A stretch of 64,000 nt of DNA from Hoplostethus atlanticus (GCA_034670405.1 JAXDDX010000354.1:84159-148158); one strand, 5' to 3'; positions 1-12,778 are shown, counted from the stretch's first letter. Program-made: numbers and translations. The notes: a model not told the origin generated them from the sequence alone.

Positions 1-55
1 TGGAGGAAAAACAATGAGAGAGAATCCAATGACAACAGGATCACACACATGCTGG

Positions 56-291
<236 letters not shown>

Positions 292-314
292 GATGCTACC
301 GACGGTCAAGCGTC

Positions 315-421
315 TCAACCTGGTCAGAGTTAGAGGTTAGTCAACCTGGTCAGAGTTAGAGGTTAGTCAACCTGGTCAGAGTTAGAGGTTACTCAACCTG
401 GTCAGAGTTAGAGGTTACTCA
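315..421. repeat. 26-base minisatellite, four copies
   Basis: The unit begins TCAACCTGGTCAGAGTTAGA and repeats four times with one G/C variant near its end. Confidence 0.95.
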
Positions 422-763
422 CAGTGCTCGATACTCAGTCAGCTGGAGGTGGTGGAAACCTGCAGCCTGACCAAAGGTCCCTGATGTTGACAGCAAACAG
501 CAGATAAACTGGTCATATATAACTGGTCATATCAGAAAGCACACTGAGGGACGAGGGTCGAGCTGCTGTACATGGAGAGAAACAATACTCAATCAATGAT
601 CAATATCAATTAAAACATGTGTTGTGTTGTTCCCGGTACCTGGTGAACTCCAACCCTCCAGTCAGAAACACTGTGATGAATGGAGGACAAAGAGATCCTC
701 TTCCGTCTGATGTTCAACACATTCCAGGAGTTATTTTGGGGAACCAGCTTTCCCTCAACCTGA
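422..763. other. Intron 12 of rabgap1l: no feature seen
   Basis: Unique sequence with no recognisable coding or repeat element apart from a short direct duplication of AACTGGTCATAT. Confidence 0.5.
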
Positions 764-1010
764 TTCAACTTCAGTCACTGATTTCCTGCATTTCCCAGAA
801 TGCCTTTCCCCAAACACCCATAGAAGGAGTTGGTGGCCACGTGGGCATTTAAAAAGCTAGCTAGCCGACTAGTTTGTGAACATTGGGGTGTGTCTATGAT
901 CATGGCCACACCCCTTACTCAAAAGACGACATGACTTGTGGCTGCATTGCATTCTGGTCTATCTTGGCTACTGCATTGCATTCTGGTCTATCTTGGCTAC
1001 TGCATTTCAT
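764..1010 (+). mobile_element. Interspersed element copy B1 with a two-unit minisatellite
   Basis: 764-950 aligns by eye with 43165-43330: both have TTTCCCAGAATGCCTTT and later CTTGTGGCTGCA. At 945-1003 the copy carries two units of CTGCATTGCATTCTGGTCTA type. This is the reverse complement of the unit that forms the 830-base array at 62826-63653. Confidence 0.6.
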
Positions 1011-1030
1011 TAAAGTCATGTACCTTAACA

Positions 1031-1971
1031 AACTCCAAACTCCACCACCAACCAGCGCCAGCTCACTCCAAGTCCACTCCAGATCAGTCCTGATGGCCAA
1101 ATCATGCCTGTAATCAACCTGAGGCCACGTCCACACTGAGCCGTGAATTTGAAACCATATTTATTTCTCTGGACTTTTGAAAACCATGACGTTTTATTGT
1201 CAGGTGATCCAGGTCTGACCACGCCATGAGTTTGGTTTAGCGTGGACGGAGAGCTTTTCGAAAACACTAGACACGGAAGCGCTGTTTTTTCAAATTTAAG
1301 CGCTTAGTGTGGACGTGGCCTAAACGTTGTGTGGTGTGATCCCAGCTTAAGCCTTGGACCACAAGACAGCCACTTCCATTCACTCCTCTCCTCCGACCCC
1401 GAGAACAGAAGCAAGGCTAAATGCCACAGAGGAAGAACCAGCCTGAGGCGAGCTGCTGGACCGTCGCTACTAAATCACTGCTCACCGACGGGCGTGCTAG
1501 CATGGGAAACACTGCCTCGGGATGAGAGAGGGAGGGAGGAGGTAAGCTAAGGCGCCAGGGGGGCTATTTGAGGGTCTTATGGTATTTAATTTTGCTAAAA
1601 TGCCCTGAGAGAGAATTAGAGAAGCTGGCCGTCCACTGGCTGGCTGAGCCTCAGCACCTGAGGCCTGGAGGGGATCAGTCCCTCCATGTCGCTGCTGTCC
1701 TCCAACATGTGAGTCCATTGCTGCTTTCCATTAAATGAAAATTATGATGCATCAAACTGAAAAACGCAAATGGAAGTTTTCAGAAAATCTCCTCGTCATC
1801 ACAGTGGAATACATGACGACATGACACCACCCGGCTGGACGGTATCCGTCAGTGTATCAGAGAACTGGCAGGTGGATGTCTTTGTTTTGGTTGTCAGACA
1901 GAATGAAACACCAACATACCACAACCAGCTGATGACTTTTACAGTTCAATTTCACTCTGAATTCACCTGAC
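1031..1971. other. Intron 12: no feature seen
   Basis: No splice-flanked exon or repeat was recognised. 1130-1320 has the look of an old interspersed repeat (GTGTGGACG near both ends) but was not assigned. Confidence 0.4.
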
Positions 1972-2815
1972 AAGAAACCATCAAACCTTCAAGAAGAAAC
2001 CATCAAACCTTCAAGAAGAAACCTTCAAACCTTCAAGAAGAAACCATCAAACCTTCAAGAAACCATCAAACCTTCAAGAAGAAACCATCAAACCTTCAAG
2101 AAGAAACCTTCAAACCTTCAAGAAGAAACCATCAAACCTTCAAGAAGAAACCATCAAACCTTCAAGAAGAAACCATCAAACCTTCAAGAAACCATCAAAC
2201 CTTCAAGAAGAAACCTTCAAACCTTCAAGAAGAAACCATCAAACCTTCAAGAAACCATCAAACCTTCAAGAAGAAACCATCAAACCTTCAAGAAACCATC
2301 AAACCTTCAAGAAGAAACCATCAAACCTTCAAGAAGAAACCTTCAAACCTTCAAGAAGAAACCATCAAACCTTCAAGAAGAAACCATCAAACCTTCAAGA
2401 AGAAACCTTCAAACCTTCAAGAAACCATCAAACCTTCAAGAAGAAACCTTCAAACCTTCAAGAAGAAACCATCAAACCTTCAAGAAGAAACCATCAAACC
2501 TTCAAGAAGAAACCATCAAACCTTCAAGAAGAAACCTTCAAACCTTCAAGAAGAAACCATCAAACCTTCAAGAAGAAACCTTCAAACCTTCAAGAAGAAA
2601 CCTTCAAACATTCAAGAAGAAACCATCAAACCTTCAAGAAGAAACCATCAAACCTTCAAGAAGAAACCTTCAAACCTTCAAGAAGAAACCTTCAAACATT
2701 CAAGAAGAAACCATCAAACCTTCAAGAAGAAACCATCAAACCTTCAAGAAGAAACCTTCAAACCTTCAAGAAGAAACCATCAAACCTTCAAGAAGAAACC
2801 TTCAAACCTTCAAAC
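1972..2815. repeat. 22-base minisatellite (GAAACCATCAAACCTTCAAG type), about 40 units
   Basis: Tandem units of 22 bases alternate with 19-base variants lacking AGA. CCATC and CCTTC variants are interspersed, which suggests unequal exchange. Confidence 0.97.
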
Positions 2816-2912
2816 GAGTTTAATCTATCGATCAATACATCATCATCTGCATCATACTTTGATCAAAACCATTAGTCACTAAGACAAATTCCTGTATATT
2901 TAGTTTTTGACC

Positions 2913-3480
2913 AAGGAGAGAGTAGGAGAGAGGAGAAAGGAGGAGAGAGGAGGACAGAGGAGGAGAGAGTAGGAGAGAGGAGAAAGGAGGAGAGAGGAGG
3001 ACAGAGGAGGAGAGAGGAGAGAGAGGAGGAGAGAGGAGAAAGGAGGAGAGAGGAGAGAGAGGAGGAGAGAGGAGGACAGAGGAGAGAGAGGAGAGAGAGG
3101 AGGAGAGAGGAGGACAGAGTAGGAGAGAGGAGAAAGGAGGAGAGAGGAGGACAGAGGAGGAGAGAGGAGGAGAGAGGAGAAAGGAGGAGAGAGGAGAGAG
3201 AGGAGGAGAGAGGAGGAGAGAGGAGAGAGGAGGAGAGAGGAGAGAGAGGAGGAGAGAGGAGAAAGGAGGAGAGAGAGGAGAGAGGAGAGAGAGGAGGAGA
3301 GGAGAGAGAGAGGAGGAGAGAGGAGAAAGGAGGAGAGAGGAGGAGAGAGGAGAGAGGAGGACAGAGGAGGAGAGAGGAGAGAGAGGAGGAGAGAGGAGGA
3401 GAGAGGAGAGAGGAGGAGAGAGGAGAGAGAGGAGGAGAGAGGAGAAAGGAGGAGAGAGGAGGAGAGAGGAGAGAGGAGGA
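2913..3480. repeat. 568-base polypurine tract (GGAGAGA/GGAGGA repeats)
   Basis: Almost only A and G on the plus strand, with rare C (GGACA) and T (AGTAG). Opposite-strand Ser/Leu/Pro ORFs are artefacts. Confidence 0.97.
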
Positions 3481-3585
3481 GCAGTAAATCACTATCAGAA
3501 TAATAAATCAATCATTGATTTATTGATCGTCTCGGTGGGTCCAGTGAATCAATAATGCTTCAGCCTGACCTGGACACTGTCCGTC

Positions 3586-3650
3586 TGAACTCAGTGGGTA
3601 GAGCAAGGCACTACCCGGGTTAGGGGTTCAATTCCCCTGTAGCTCAACGG
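3586..3650 (+). mobile_element. tRNA-like SINE head fragment
   Basis: CAGTGGGTAGAGCAAGGCAC followed by GGGGTTCAATTCCCC resembles the A and B boxes of a tRNA-derived SINE. A related inverted copy is at 34735-34840. Confidence 0.6.
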
Positions 3651-4050
3651 AAAATACTAGCTGATAAAATAGATTTTGAATAAATGAAAAAACAACATTA
3701 TTATTTATTAACTACAATTAACTTTAATTATTATTATTTATTTAAATTATTGTTTGGCAAGATAAATGACCCATTATATCATATTATTAATATATCATCT
3801 TATTATTATATTATATTATTACTATATCATATAATATTATATTATATCATATAATATATTATTATATCATATTATTATATTATATATTATTATATTATAA
3901 TTATATTATTATTATTATTATATTATTACTGTATTCTGGTTTAACAATTCAACTAAAATCTAAAATTAACTAAATTTGTTTTAATTTGTAATTTTGTTGA
4001 TTTTCAGACGGTTGATATCACTCTCCATTACATGTCCTCTCTCCCCATAC
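3651..4050. repeat. AT-rich low-complexity stretch (TTA/ATA-rich)
   Basis: About 350 bases of imperfect TTAT/TATA repeats; no gene signal. Confidence 0.85.
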
Positions 4051-4051
4051 A

Positions 4052-4204
4052 TGTGTGTGTATATATGTGTGTGTATGTGTGTGTATATATGTGTGTGTGT
4101 GTATGTGTGTGTGTGTGTGTGTGTAGGGCACAGCAGCGCTCTGAGAGTGCCAACCTCAGCCAGGGCACAGGAGGCTGGCAGCTGGGCCCAGTCCTAGAGG
4201 CTGG

Positions 4205-4279
<75 letters not shown>
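4052..4279. repeat. (TG)n ... (CA)n pair in opposite sense
   Basis: A TG/TATG tract (4052-4124) and a perfect (CA)n tract (4207-4278) flank about 80 bases of unique sequence, so they could pair as a hairpin. Confidence 0.95.
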
Positions 4280-4286
<7 letters not shown>

Positions 4287-4444
4287 ATTCCTCGTTAGAC
4301 CCTCTCCTCTTCCTGAACGGGCAGATAGCAGTGTTGATCAGCAACATGGACGAAACAACGCCGCTGACCTAAATGTGTTTTCATAGCAGAGACGCTACGG
4401 CGCTACTCGGCGGTCTGGGGCGACATGGGATTTGGTGAGTGCTA

Positions 4445-4463
4445 TTTTTTTTTTTTTTTTTTT
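4445..4463. repeat. Poly(T) run
   Basis: Nineteen T, possibly the A-tail of an inverted retroposed element. Confidence 0.8.
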
Positions 4464-5480
4464 AAATCGCAGCGTTGCTGTTACGTAAGACGACAAGAGA
4501 AAGCGATGACGCAACGAGGACTAAAGGGGCAATCAGCAACGAATCGCAGAATCAGACTTCTCAAAGTGAAAGTGGAAAGTTGAGCGTCGCCCGAAGCCAA
4601 ACAACGTACACATTTAGACGTTCTCTAAGCGTTGTCCGACGGGCAGCAGGACAGGAAGCACTCAGCCCAGCGAGTGCCGTTGGATGGAGACAGAGCCGAC
4701 CGATGGCAAGTATCGACCAGGCACAGTGGAAGTACTGAACTACAAATGGCTGATGAGCTCCTTCTGATTGCACATTTTACTACATTTTACAAGGAGTGGG
4801 CAGGTAGCTGCTCAGTGTGTCGCTCTAGGACACTTTGACCGGAGTCAGGGCTGTTGTGGCGCTTGAACCTGTGACCTTTCCATGCCATGAAGACAGATCA
4901 TGAACCGTCCAGTCTCTCTTTATGCCTGTTAGTGTAGCGGAGACGTTCATTTTCACTATTTTGCAGACAGACAAATATGTAAAGGCTGACATGGCTGACA
5001 TCATGACAGGCTATCAATGACACCACAACATTCGGTTTGGCTCACCAACAAAGACATCATGCATCTTCCAACCTCTCCATGTGGTCTCCAGCTGCAGTTT
5101 GATTCCAGCCACCTGCTGCTTTGCCCTCCAACAGAATAGTGACTTTGCTCTTTTGGACTGCAACCAAAGAGTGTCACTGTTTAGAAGATGGATCACTCAA
5201 TAGTATAAACCTTCTGAACGGGGGACATGAACCCTCAACGTGTTCTCCAAGCTAGTACCATGAGGAACAAATCAGCATCATCACTAACAGACATCAGAAT
5301 ACAGACATCTCCAAGCGAGGGCCTTTCTATTAACACAATACAGTCAGAGGAGAGTCTGGTACCCAGAAACAGAAAGAGAGTGAGAGCTCTTTGCTTTTTC
5401 CTCCTCTCAGTAATGACATATCTATAGGTTTCTGTCCCACCCTCCCTCCATCCCTCTGATGTAATAGAGGAGTGCTGGCT

Positions 5481-5483
<3 letters not shown>
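4464..5483. other. Intron 12: possible SINE B box near 4863, otherwise nothing
   Basis: GCTTGAACCTGTGACC (4862 on) is the reverse complement of a B-box-like GGTCACAGGTTCAAGC. No other feature was recognised. Confidence 0.4.
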
Positions 5484-5556
<73 letters not shown>

Positions 5557-5729
5557 AGGGGGGGGAGGGTGGCCAATGTACCCCCCCCCCCCACACACAC
5601 ACACACCACCCAGATGGCACTAGCTGGCGAGGTGGGCGAGCGACCAGCCTGTGGGCAGCTGTCAGCGTACGTTAGTGTCAACGGCCATTCATCAGCCTCC
5701 ATGAACCAGTTACCGCAGACCCCCCCCCT

Positions 5730-5766
<37 letters not shown>
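5484..5766. repeat. (GT)36, G run, C run and two (CA)n tracts
   Basis: GT tract 5484-5555 is followed by a G run, a C run with short CA (5581-5607) and a second (CA)n at 5730-5766. Confidence 0.96.
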
Positions 5767-5770
<4 letters not shown>

Positions 5771-5860
5771 GTAATGTTATGGCATCTACCCACTACAATT
5801 AACCATAATTAACTATAATTAAGAATCTACCCACAACCCAATTAAATAAGTAAGAACAGG

Positions 5861-6301
5861 ATATGAGGTCACAGTGGATATGAGGTCACAGTGGACAGGA
5901 GGTCACAGTGGATAGGAGGTCACAGTGGACAGGAGGTCACAGTGGACAAGAGGTCACAGTGGATATGAGGTCACAGTGGATATGAGGTCACAGTGGACAT
6001 GAGGTCACAGTGGACATGAGGTCACAGTGGACAGGAGGTCACAGTGGATATGAGGTCACAGTGGATAGGAGGTCACAGTGGATATGAGGTCACAGTGGAC
6101 ATGAGGTCACAGTGGACATGAGGTCACAGTGGATATGAGGTCACAGTGGACATGAGGTCACAGTGGACATGAGGTCACAGTGGATATGAGGTCACAGTGG
6201 ATATGAGGTCACAGTGGATAGGAGGTCACAGTGGATATGAGGTCACAGTGGATAGGAGGTCACAGTGGATATGAGGTCACAGTGGATATGAGGTCACAGT
6301 G
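5861..6301. repeat. 17-base minisatellite GAGGTCACAGTGGATAT, about 26 copies
   Basis: Copies differ only in the last bases (GATAT, GACAT, GACAG, GATAG). AGGTCA in each unit is a nuclear-receptor half-site sequence, probably by chance. Confidence 0.97.
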
Positions 6302-6554
6302 GGACCTCGACAAGATCACAGAAAACCACAGATCCTCTCTCACTGCCAAGATAGACGCATCAACATTTATTCTCAGGGTTGCTCTGGACTAAGACAGTGG
6401 TTTCCAAAGCGAGGTCCAGGGACTCACAGGGGTCCTGGAGGGTTTTCCAAGGGGTCTCCAGAGAAATGTGCCATTGTTTTACTTCAGTATTGTTTTATTT
6501 GGTCGTATAAGCTTCAGTTCTTAAATCGATAAGTAGAAGTAACCAAATAGAAGT

Positions 6555-6755
6555 CGTATCCAGCAGGAGCCTAGTGGGTTCAAACCACCGGCCTGGCTGG
6601 GTGAACAAACAATGTTCTGCCCTCCGTTAACAACTGCTGCTGCCCGAGGTGCCCTTGAGCAAGGCACTTCCCCAGACTGCCCCAGAGCTGCTCAGTGTCA
6701 GTAGACGTCTGTGGATGGGTGGCGCTGCTGCAGGCATGGACGAGCATTACATTAC
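6555..6755 (+). mobile_element. tRNA-derived SINE copy
   Basis: GGTTCAAACCACCGGCC (B-box-like), then GGTGCCCTTGAGCAAGGCAC, a stretch common in teleost SINEs. Confidence 0.7.
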
Positions 6756-6806
6756 AACAGACCACAGACCAGCCTCCAGCCGTCCAGAGACTGACTGAGG
6801 TCTAAG

Positions 6807-7407
6807 GGTCTGTAGGTCTGTCTGTCTGTCTGTAGGTCAGTTTGTCTGTCTGTAGGTCTGTCTGTCTATATGTCTGTAGGTCTGTTTGTCTGTCTGTAGG
6901 TCTGTCTGTCTATAGGTCTGTAGGTCTGTTTGTCTGTCTGTAGGTCTGTTTGTCTGTCTGTAGGTCTGTCTGTCTATAGGTCTGTAGGTCTGTTTGTCTG
7001 TCTGTAGGTCTGTAGGTCAGTTTGTCTGTCTGTAGGTCTGTCTGTCTATAGGTCTGTAGGTCTGTTTGTCTGTCTGTAGGTCTGTTTGTCTGTCTGTAGG
7101 TCTGTCTGTCTATAGGTCTGTAGGTCTGTTTGTCTGTCTGTAGGTCTGTAGGTCAGTTTGTCTGTCTGTAGGTCTGTCTGTCTATAGGTCTGTAGGTCTG
7201 TTTGTCTGTCTGTAGGTCTGTTTGTCTGTCTGTAGGTCTGTCTGTCTATAGGTCTGTAGGTCTGTTTGTCTGTCTGTAGGTCAGTTTGTCTGTAGGTCTG
7301 TTTGTCTGTCTGTAGGTCTGTCTGTCTATAGGTCTGTAGGTCTGTTTGTCTGTAGGTCTGTAGGTCTGTCTGTAGGTCTGTCTGTAGGTCTGTAGGTCTG
7401 TCTGTCC
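6807..7407. repeat. TCTG/TAGG compound array, about 600 bases
   Basis: GTCTGTCTGTAGG units are arranged in longer blocks containing CTATAGGTCTGTAGG, a higher-order pattern of roughly 60 bases. Confidence 0.96.
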
Positions 7408-7513
7408 TCCTGCCCCATCGTTTCTGAGCCGCCATCGTCTCCCATTACAGCTCACCTTCCAGCCCATCCCTCACTCCGACGGAGGGGCCCGTGGTCCTCC
7501 CTCCGTCAGGAAG

Positions 7514-7576
7514 GATGGAGGAGGATGGAGGAGGATGGAGGAGGAGAGGCGAGGAGATGAGGAGATGAGGAGATGA
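7514..7576. repeat. GAGGATGGAG/GGAGATGA short array
   Basis: Purine-rich 10- and 9-base units. Confidence 0.85.
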
Positions 7577-8319
7577 ATATTAAAGGGAATTCCTGATACA
7601 GTGTCAGCCATGAATATGGAGGAGGCCTGGAGCGGCGCTCCGTCTGGCTGGATGCTGCATATGGATGTGAGGCTGGCAGGCAGGACGGACCGAGAACCTC
7701 CAGACCTCCAGTTACTACCGTCGTAACAAACGGGCCTACATGGATCTACAGAGAACCTTTACAGTGACTTAAAGAACCGATTCAGAAAGGATCTCTAGAT
7801 CACCTCTAGTTCTACAGGTCTGCAGGTTGGATCGAGACGTTTTGCCTGTGACAATGAAATTCAAGACTGAAATAAAAGTGAGAATTAAAACAACTGTAGA
7901 TCAATCAGAATGGACCAAATCTCCCCACCGGGATCAATAAAGTTTCATCTCATCTTAGAATATAGGTGTGGCTGGGCTGATTTCTCCCCAGAAACACACC
8001 ACAACATTTTTAAGACCTTTAAGACTTGAAATGCTTTAACTGAATCCAGGACCTCTCAAGGCCTCGAGTCTGAGACTGTGATTAACAACCTGCAGGTACC
8101 CTGTTCTACCAAGGACCTTCATGATAAGAATGGATGAAATGTTCCAGATCAGCAGTATTAAAAAGCCTCTTTAAGGCTGCGTTCACAGCCAGCGTGTTCT
8201 GGTGGGTTTATTAAGCTCTGCAGCGTTTCCTCCTTTAGCTGGTTGGTCTCCAGGTGAGAACAACAACATTCACCAGATAACCGACAAGACGCCTGAAAAC
8301 GTCTGAGTCCTCTAACAAG
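7577..8319. other. Intron 12: LINE-like 3' tail at 7921-7956, otherwise unique
   Basis: CCGGGATCAATAAAGTTTCA (7928 on) followed by TCTCATC is the 3' tail of a teleost LINE or a dependent SINE. The body upstream is too decayed to read. Confidence 0.55.
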
Positions 8320-8469
8320 AGAACACAAGGCATTATGGGTAGAAGAGAACTGTGGTGGTTCGTTAGGAGAGAGAACGGGATCCAACCAGCTACAGGAAAC
8401 CACCCCAGAACACAAGGCATTATGGGTAGAAGAGAACTGTGGTGGTTCGTTAGGAGAGAGAACGGGATC
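8320..8469. repeat. Direct duplication of 63 bases (8320-8382 and 8407-8469)
   Basis: Both copies, 87 bases apart, run from AGAACACAAGGCATTATGGG to AGAGAACGGGATC without a difference by eye, so the duplication is recent. Confidence 0.9.
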
Positions 8470-8892
8470 TGTACGGTCCTCTGTACTTGAATTTCAGGTG
8501 ACAACATTTTTCTGAAGTGGATATATTCAGCATTTCAGGAATTAAACCCTTGAAATGTCAACCAGAAAGAGGATGAGCAGAACCAAAACCAAGGGGAGGT
8601 ACGTCTGGGGGGCGGGGGGTCAGTTTGAGTCATGGAGACTGGAAGACAGACATGTAGTGGTAGTTCTATATTTATGTGGTGGAAGATGAAAACAGGACCT
8701 GAGCCTGAAGCAGACAAACTGAATTCAAATGTAAATCAAATCCAAACTAAAACCAAATCCGAATCATACCAACAACCCTGAGCTCCCCGATGCTGCTGAG
8801 AGAAGCCTGGTTATATGGTCGTTATGGTAACCGGTACAGTTCACCAGTTCCTTCATCCCAGATTCTTTCACTCTGAAGAGACGCCCCAAAAT

Positions 8893-8894
<2 letters not shown>

Positions 8895-8936
<42 letters not shown>

Positions 8937-8944
8937 ACACACAC
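8895..8944. repeat. (CA)n microsatellite
   Basis: CA run with one TACA interruption. Confidence 0.97.
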
Positions 8945-9029
8945 CTACCTCTTACTGTCTGCAACCTGTTTTACAGATGAATTCCTAGAGGTCACGACAC
9001 ACGACGAAGACGATGTGGTTTCTTTTTTA

Positions 9030-9125
9030 ACCTTCATCCAGACATCTTGCTCAAGGGCACCTTGACAGTGTTTGTTGAGATATTAAGCATCTCAGGTGAG
9101 GGCATTCGAACCAGCAACCTGGTTC
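9030..9125 (-). mobile_element. SINE fragment, minus orientation
   Basis: The reverse complement contains GGTTGCTGGTTCGAATGCCC (B-box-like) and GGTGCCCTTGAGCAAG. Confidence 0.65.
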
Positions 9126-9185
9126 TACTTCATGTTTATTTTCTTGTATTTTATATTTATTTTTTTATGTTGCTGCAACGCCTTC

Positions 9186-9482
9186 ATTTCCCCCCGGGGA
9201 TCAATAAAGTATCTATCTCTCTATCTCTCCATCTCTCCATCCATCTATCCATCCATCCATCTCTCATCTATCTATCTATCTATCTCTCCATCCATCCATC
9301 TATCTCTCCATCTCTCCATCTATCTATCTATCCATCTATCTCTCCATCTCTCCATCCATCCATCTATCTCTCCATCTATCTCTCCATCTATCTATCCATC
9401 CATCCATCCATCTCTCCATCTCTCCATCTATCTATCCATCCAACCATCTATCTATCATCTATCCATCCATCCATCTATCTTC
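9186..9482 (+). mobile_element. LINE-like 3' tail with (ATCT/ATCC)n
   Basis: CCCCCGGGGATCAATAAAGT leads directly into about 280 bases of ATCT/ATCC units. This is the usual end of teleost L2/CR1-type elements; the clade is not certain. Confidence 0.75.
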
Positions 9483-9675
9483 CAGTCACAAGCCCATGTC
9501 TCAGTAGGTGGAAATAGCTGGAGACTGTGTTCATCAGACTAGTAAATACTGAGAAGGTTATGTTTCCAACGATAACAAGCACTTGCTTATTGAATAGTGC
9601 AAATAGAGATAAATAATCTGTTTTTTTCCTCTCCAGCCACTCTGGGACCAACTGAGTATGACAGCCAGCCAGCCA

Positions 9676-9733
9676 GTCTGTCTGTCTGTCTGTCTGTCTG
9701 TCACAGACACACAGACAGACAGACAGACAGACA
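9676..9733. repeat. Palindromic (TCTG)n/(CAGA)n microsatellite
   Basis: A run of GTCT units is followed at once by ACAGACACACAGACAG units. The two arms are complementary, with almost no loop. Confidence 0.93.
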
Positions 9734-9779
9734 CACTTCACAAAAGCAACCACACAGAACTTGATTTCTACTATTTTCA

Positions 9780-12778
9780 TTTATTGGATTGGCAGCAACA
9801 GTGAAACCATAGCCTTTGACAAAATTTCAGAAATAAAAAAATAGATACTGTGTAGTTGAACTGACTGTCTCCTAACCAAAACACCAGCAGCCTAGTTGAT
9901 TTAACACAAACGGATGTGCCATCCCTCCAAGAAGTTTTTTTGCCTGTACAGCAGGTTGAAAACAGATACACACTTTACAGACAGTGTACTCTTATATACC
10001 GAGTCATAGTTTGAACGTAACTAAATAAATAAATAGACTTTATCCTGTAAATAATCAATCTCTTTTTCTTAGATGCAACACTCTACCCAATGCACTTGAA
10101 AGTATGACGCTTTTTGGACAAAATGACATTTTAGTTTTTCTACCACTTCAGTTTGGTCGTTACGATACATACAGGTAAAAAAATGACTTCTTTCAATATC
10201 CATCCAGTGACTCCTGGGCCGAGCCACGCCGCTCAACATCCCTCAACATCCCTCAACAGAGGAATCGTACAAAAGGAAGGAATATTTGTGCAACTGCTGA
10301 CCAAATATTCTACTCAATGTAGTTGGTGATATTCCAACTACAGTATATAGGAATAACTGAGCTATGATATTTTAGGCTACTACAGCGTGTCGAGTATTAA
10401 AATCACACAGATATTCCATGTTGAATTACAAACTGTTACTAGTTGGTTTTAACATCCAGCTCTTAAAGCAAGACTTGAGAATATTGCCGCGTTCAAATCA
10501 AGTTGGATTCACCGTCGATACGAGCTGCCGACTGTGAAGCTGTCGGTAGGACGTGGGGATACCTTGTAGGCTCCGATATCTCCCACTTGGCGTCACAAAA
10601 ATACTCGTGGCAGCAAATCCACTGATCTCTGGAGTCCAAGGTAACAGAAATCTAAATAACCAATCAATAATCACATTAATAAAATCAACTCCAGTGAAGA
10701 AGAGCGAGTCGGCGGTCCAACCAGTTAAACGTGAACATTTCCAAGTTCTAGCGAGATGTCATCCCGTTCTCCCATTTTGTCCAACATGGCGTGGCATCAT
10801 ACAGCATGTATATGTTCAGATAGCTTATGAGTTGGAATGAATGTGAGTTATTGCTGTACTGTTGTTGTGTGCAGCTTGAAGTTTGTCAAGACATTGGAAA
10901 GATATTAAAACTCACCTACTGCCCCGCTGAACTCCACCAAAACACTACAACATCAAAGAAGTACCAAACCTCTCACATTTGACACTGCTCTGCTGTGGCT
11001 CTTCACTGTGTTCTTTAGAAAACCTTGTATGTTCTAGACATCTTGTAGCTGATTGCATCTTGGAGTCTGATTGCCTATGATCTCTGCCACGACTTGACCA
11101 GCGCTTGCTGCGAGTGGAAACCCTTCTGAACTTATCATCAGCTCATGGAAAGCTAAGTCCACTGGCAATGCACCTTCAATTTGAAATATGTGGATGAGCA
11201 AGAAGGGGGCTCATGGTCACAAGGTATGGTCATACACGACGCCATGCAGCTGGACTATGTTGAAAAAGTGCACTGTGTCCATGTAACCATTTAAGGATAA
11301 GATTGAACTTCCCAACGTCTATTTTTCACCTTACCTAGAAAATATACATCTTTAGGCACATATACAGAACAATCTGTAATGCATTAAAATGAGGAATGAC
11401 TTACACAAGATACTGTTAAGCAGCATAGAGTCCAACAACAGTCACAATATCAAGGGGTTTGCTGTGTCACTTGGTTTCTAGCACGGCCGAGAACACACTA
11501 CAGGCAAGGTCTAAACCACAGATGACCAACACCACTACATGAGTAGAGAGGGAGATCAGGACAAGTCATCGGTTATTGTACGTGGTCATGAATAGGATTT
11601 CTGCTTTGACGTTGTCTAGAAGAATCCAATGGTCACGGGAATGTACAAGGTAAATCATTGGAATGACTACACTACTGTTGGGAGTCAGCAGGGTGCCTGG
11701 ACGACACCGGGCATCTGCACTTCGTACATTAAAAGCCCCAGATGGGGGAACAGTCTTTGCGCTTTAACAAGCTGGGAGGAACGAGGAATAGGACATTAAT
11801 AACTCTAGTGTTTAAGTAGAATGGACTTGATGACCAGACTATCTGTTTTGGGTCAGTATCAAACACCCCCTAGTCATCTGAGGCCTGGGCACAATTACAA
11901 AGTTGATGACAGAAGATCAGAAAGAATAAGCAAGACCACTTACTGAGCTGTTGTCCCAGCTTATATATATTGCCCAAATTTAAAGAGGGTTGACCCCAAG
12001 AACACTGAACATTAAATATTGTGTTTGTTCTTGGAGACATTCTTTGTCTACGCAGTCTGAAGCCAGCACAGCCCTGGCCTCAGTCTGAATCCTGCAAATA
12101 AACTGCTTCCCAGCAACTTCTCATCTTTACTGTCTCAAGACAAAATAACATTTTAGGACTGCTCAAACAGTCAAGGCCATCTGTTATTTAACAACAGCAT
12201 AATGGGTGTCACTATTATCACTGTGTGTTCATATAGTTAGCAAGTCTAATGAAACCCATTTACACCCTTTACCGAGGAGAGTGAGTACAAATAAGGGTTG
12301 CAGGCTGATCTTGTACTTCCTAATGACAGTTATGGGAAGTATGCAGCCCTCCAGTGGAAGGCCAATCCATCCAATCCAATAAAACATTTGGTGTTTTGGA
12401 ATTTACAATTCTGTCTTCCCGCTAGCTCCGACCTGGCTGATGACATACAGTGAAATGTAAACGCTTAAGCCTGAGAAAGCCACGGTGAGACTAGTTTCTA
12501 TGTGATCCACAGCTAAAACCCATACCACAGATTAAAAGCCACCACAGAGTGCTCGTCTCCCAGTAAATCATGTTGTTTAGACAATACACCTCCTTGAAAA
12601 GCTTGTAATGCAATAAATCATGGTTTAACATGACCGAGGCGATGCCACTGGTGTCAGCTCACAGAGACTATCACAACAGGGATTTTTTCAGCTAGGTTTA
12701 GCCCTGCCAATCAGTCCAAAGTTCACCAGCTGTTAAGCTTGTTACGATTCAAGGAACATCCTTTTCCTGTGAAACTCT
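9780..12778 (-). other. Candidate gpr52 3' UTR ending at AATAAA (9785-9780); repeat-free stretch
   Basis: About 3 kb downstream of the gpr52 stop holds no tandem repeat or coding segment. That is unlike nearly all the rest of the window. On the minus strand an AATAAA lies at 9785-9780, and a GT-rich stretch follows within about 20-50 bases, as at vertebrate poly(A) sites. The extent is inferred; earlier poly(A) sites are possible and transcript data would decide. Confidence 0.4.

Noticed and set aside
2872-3511. Leu/Ser/Pro-rich ORFs over the polypurine tract
   Set aside because: Low-complexity composition; no splice sites or homology.
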